From assembly GCA_002340985.1 (NCBI GenBank), contig DDNC01000010.1, positions 2,670-17,095 of the forward strand: DNA of 14,426 nt, written 5' to 3'. The translations under genes and the position numbers were made by a program. The notes under the pieces are model-generated. The model did not search any database. It saw only the letters and a list, made by a program, of their open reading frames with translations, and was not told the origin of the DNA. This document shows positions 13,440 through 14,426 of the stretch, piece after piece (position 1 is the first letter of the stretch; each line of letters opens with the position of its first letter). The DNA is from Firmicutes bacterium UBA2530. Its GTDB lineage: Bacteria > Bacillota > Clostridia > Tissierellales > Sedimentibacteraceae.

Positions 13440-14426
13440 TTAAATATTTTTTACATAAGATACTAAAGACATGGCTTTCATAAATCTCAGAATGTTATCC
13501 ACAGTCTCTTTCATGTTTTCGCGGCTTTTTCCACAGCTTACTGAGAAGTCCTGTGGAAGGCGGTTGATTGTAAACACGGCGGTAACGCCCATATCATATA
13601 TTGCATCTATTCCTTCTTCCGCTCCGCCTACAATAGCCGTGACGGGGACATTTTTTAATTTTGCTCTTCTTGCAACGCCGATAACTACCTTCCCCCTCAG
13701 GCTCTGTGTATCGATTTTTCCTTCTCCGGTAAAAATCATATCCGCACCTTCAATAACCTTTTCAAATTCCACCGTATTCAATACAGTTTCAATTCCCATC
13801 TGAAGATTTGAGCCGAGAAATGCAATCATGCCTGCTCCCATGGCACCGGCTGCTCCTCCACCGGGAGTGTCGGTTAAATCAATTCCAAGGTCTTCTTTTA
13901 TGATTCTGTTAAGCTGTCTCAGCCCGTCGTCAAGCTCTTCCACCATTTTGGGGTCTGCGCCCTTCTGCGGTCCGAAAACATAAGCTGCCCCCTGCTCTCC
14001 GAACATTGGGTTGTCAATGTCACACATAGTTATGATTTCTATTCCTTCCAATTCCTCTGCACGTTCTGACACGTCTATTTTCACTATGTCCTTAAGTGTG
14101 CCGCCAACAGGAATGAATGCATTGCCAAGCTTATCATAAAATTTCACGCCCAAAGCAGAAGCCGCTCCGCATCCACCGTCATTTGTGCATGAACCCCCAA
14201 GCCCTACAATTATTTTTTTACCCCCCTTGCGGGCGGCAGCTAAAATAAGCTGCCCTACTCCGTAGGTTGTTGTTTTCAGAGGATTCCTCCTGTTTTCAAC
14301 AATCGGAAGTCCTGCACAGCTTGCCATTTCAATAACCGCAGTTTCACCGTCCTCAAGAATTCCGTAAAACGACTCCATATCTTCAAAGTATGGATTTTTG
14401 ACAGTTTCTGCAATTCTTTCACCACC
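13440..14426 (-). CDS. Glycerate 2-kinase, GarK/GlxK-type (partial, N-terminus off the window)
   Basis: The 328 visible residues are the C-terminal part of a family that usually has about 380. The frame is open to the right edge: it continues upstream of the internal Met at 14378 through GGERIAETVKNPYFEDM, where the family normally has a GGEGT-like stretch. Signatures are TAVIEMASCAGL, GLGGSCTNDGGCGAASALG, CDIDNPMFGEQGAA, FGPQKGA, TPGGGAAGAMGAGM and FTGEGKIDTQSLRGKV. The enzyme makes 2-phosphoglycerate from glycerate and ATP in the cytoplasm and feeds lower glycolysis. It has no direct link to the aromatic pathway and is separated from it by that operon's own promoter, although read-through is possible. 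Confidence 0.92.
   Translation of the reverse strand, partial: GGERIAETVKNPYFEDMESFYGILEDGETAVIEMASCAGLPIVENRRNPLKTTTYGVGQLILAAARKGGKKIIVGLGGSCTNDGGCGAASALGVKFYDKLGNAFIPVGGTLKDIVKIDVSERAEELEGIEIITMCDIDNPMFGEQGAAYVFGPQKGADPKMVEELDDGLRQLNRIIKEDLGIDLTDTPGGGAAGAMGAGMIAFLGSNLQMGIETVLNTVEFEKVIEGADMIFTGEGKIDTQSLRGKVVIGVARRAKLKNVPVTAIVGGAEEGIDAIYDMGVTAVFTINRLPQDFSVSCGKSRENMKETVDNILRFMKAMSLVSYVKNI

Noticed and set aside
1..14426. CRISPR arrays, insertion sequences, tRNA or rRNA genes
   Set aside because: No regular spaced repeats, transposase motifs, terminal inverted repeats or tRNA-like segments were seen on either strand.

Overview
The window looks like chromosome of an anaerobic low-GC Firmicute, probably a clostridial or tissierellal amino-acid fermenter. 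The signs are AT-rich intergenic DNA, GGAGG-type ribosome sites, extended -10 promoters, a T-box riboswitch, an XRE/TPR regulator of RRNPP type, and a sodium-coupled amino-acid transporter next to an aminotransferase. I cannot name a genus from sequence alone.

Region 1 (1-4272, minus strand) is an amino-acid uptake and use module. An IclR-type regulator (3424-4188) lies upstream of an NSS-family Na+/amino-acid symporter (1544-3118). Next come a 32-residue MetS-like small membrane protein missed by length cut-offs (1409-1507), an unrecognised four-helix membrane protein (721-1404) and the N-terminal half of a PLP aminotransferase that runs off the left edge (1-612). Three copies of one operator-like element (TTTTG, 5-6 bases, YCAAAC, N3, TTTT) sit before the regulator and before the transporter. 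They suggest that the IclR protein controls both.

Region 2 (4600-6273, plus strand) is a probable peptide-signalling unit. A 424-residue protein with an N-terminal XRE-like HTH and about eight TPR-like repeats (4707-5981) is followed, after a short gap holding its own promoter, by an undetected 48-residue ORF (6082-6228). That ORF encodes a basic start, a hydrophobic segment and a proline-rich polar tail with two DPP motifs. This is the layout of an RRNPP receptor with its exported pro-peptide, and it is the most interesting item here. A strong hairpin (6238-6273) ends this unit and also the convergent aro operon.

Region 3 (6261-13430, minus strand) is an aromatic amino-acid operon in the transcribed order aroF-pheA-tyrA-aroB-aroA-aroC-aroK. 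It starts from a consensus promoter and a T-box leader whose aligned specifier codon is UUC (Phe). The genes are tightly packed or overlapping. Together they make DAHP, close the ring to dehydroquinate, carry shikimate to chorismate, and lead to phenylpyruvate and hydroxyphenylpyruvate. Dehydroquinate dehydratase and shikimate dehydrogenase are absent and must be encoded elsewhere. The chorismate mutase part of PheA looks divergent at its active site.

Region 4 (13440-14426, minus strand) is the C-terminal part of a glycerate 2-kinase, cut by the right edge. Sampled 60-base lines give about 27-32% GC in regions 1-2 and about 42-48% in the aro operon, so there is a visible change of composition near 6270.
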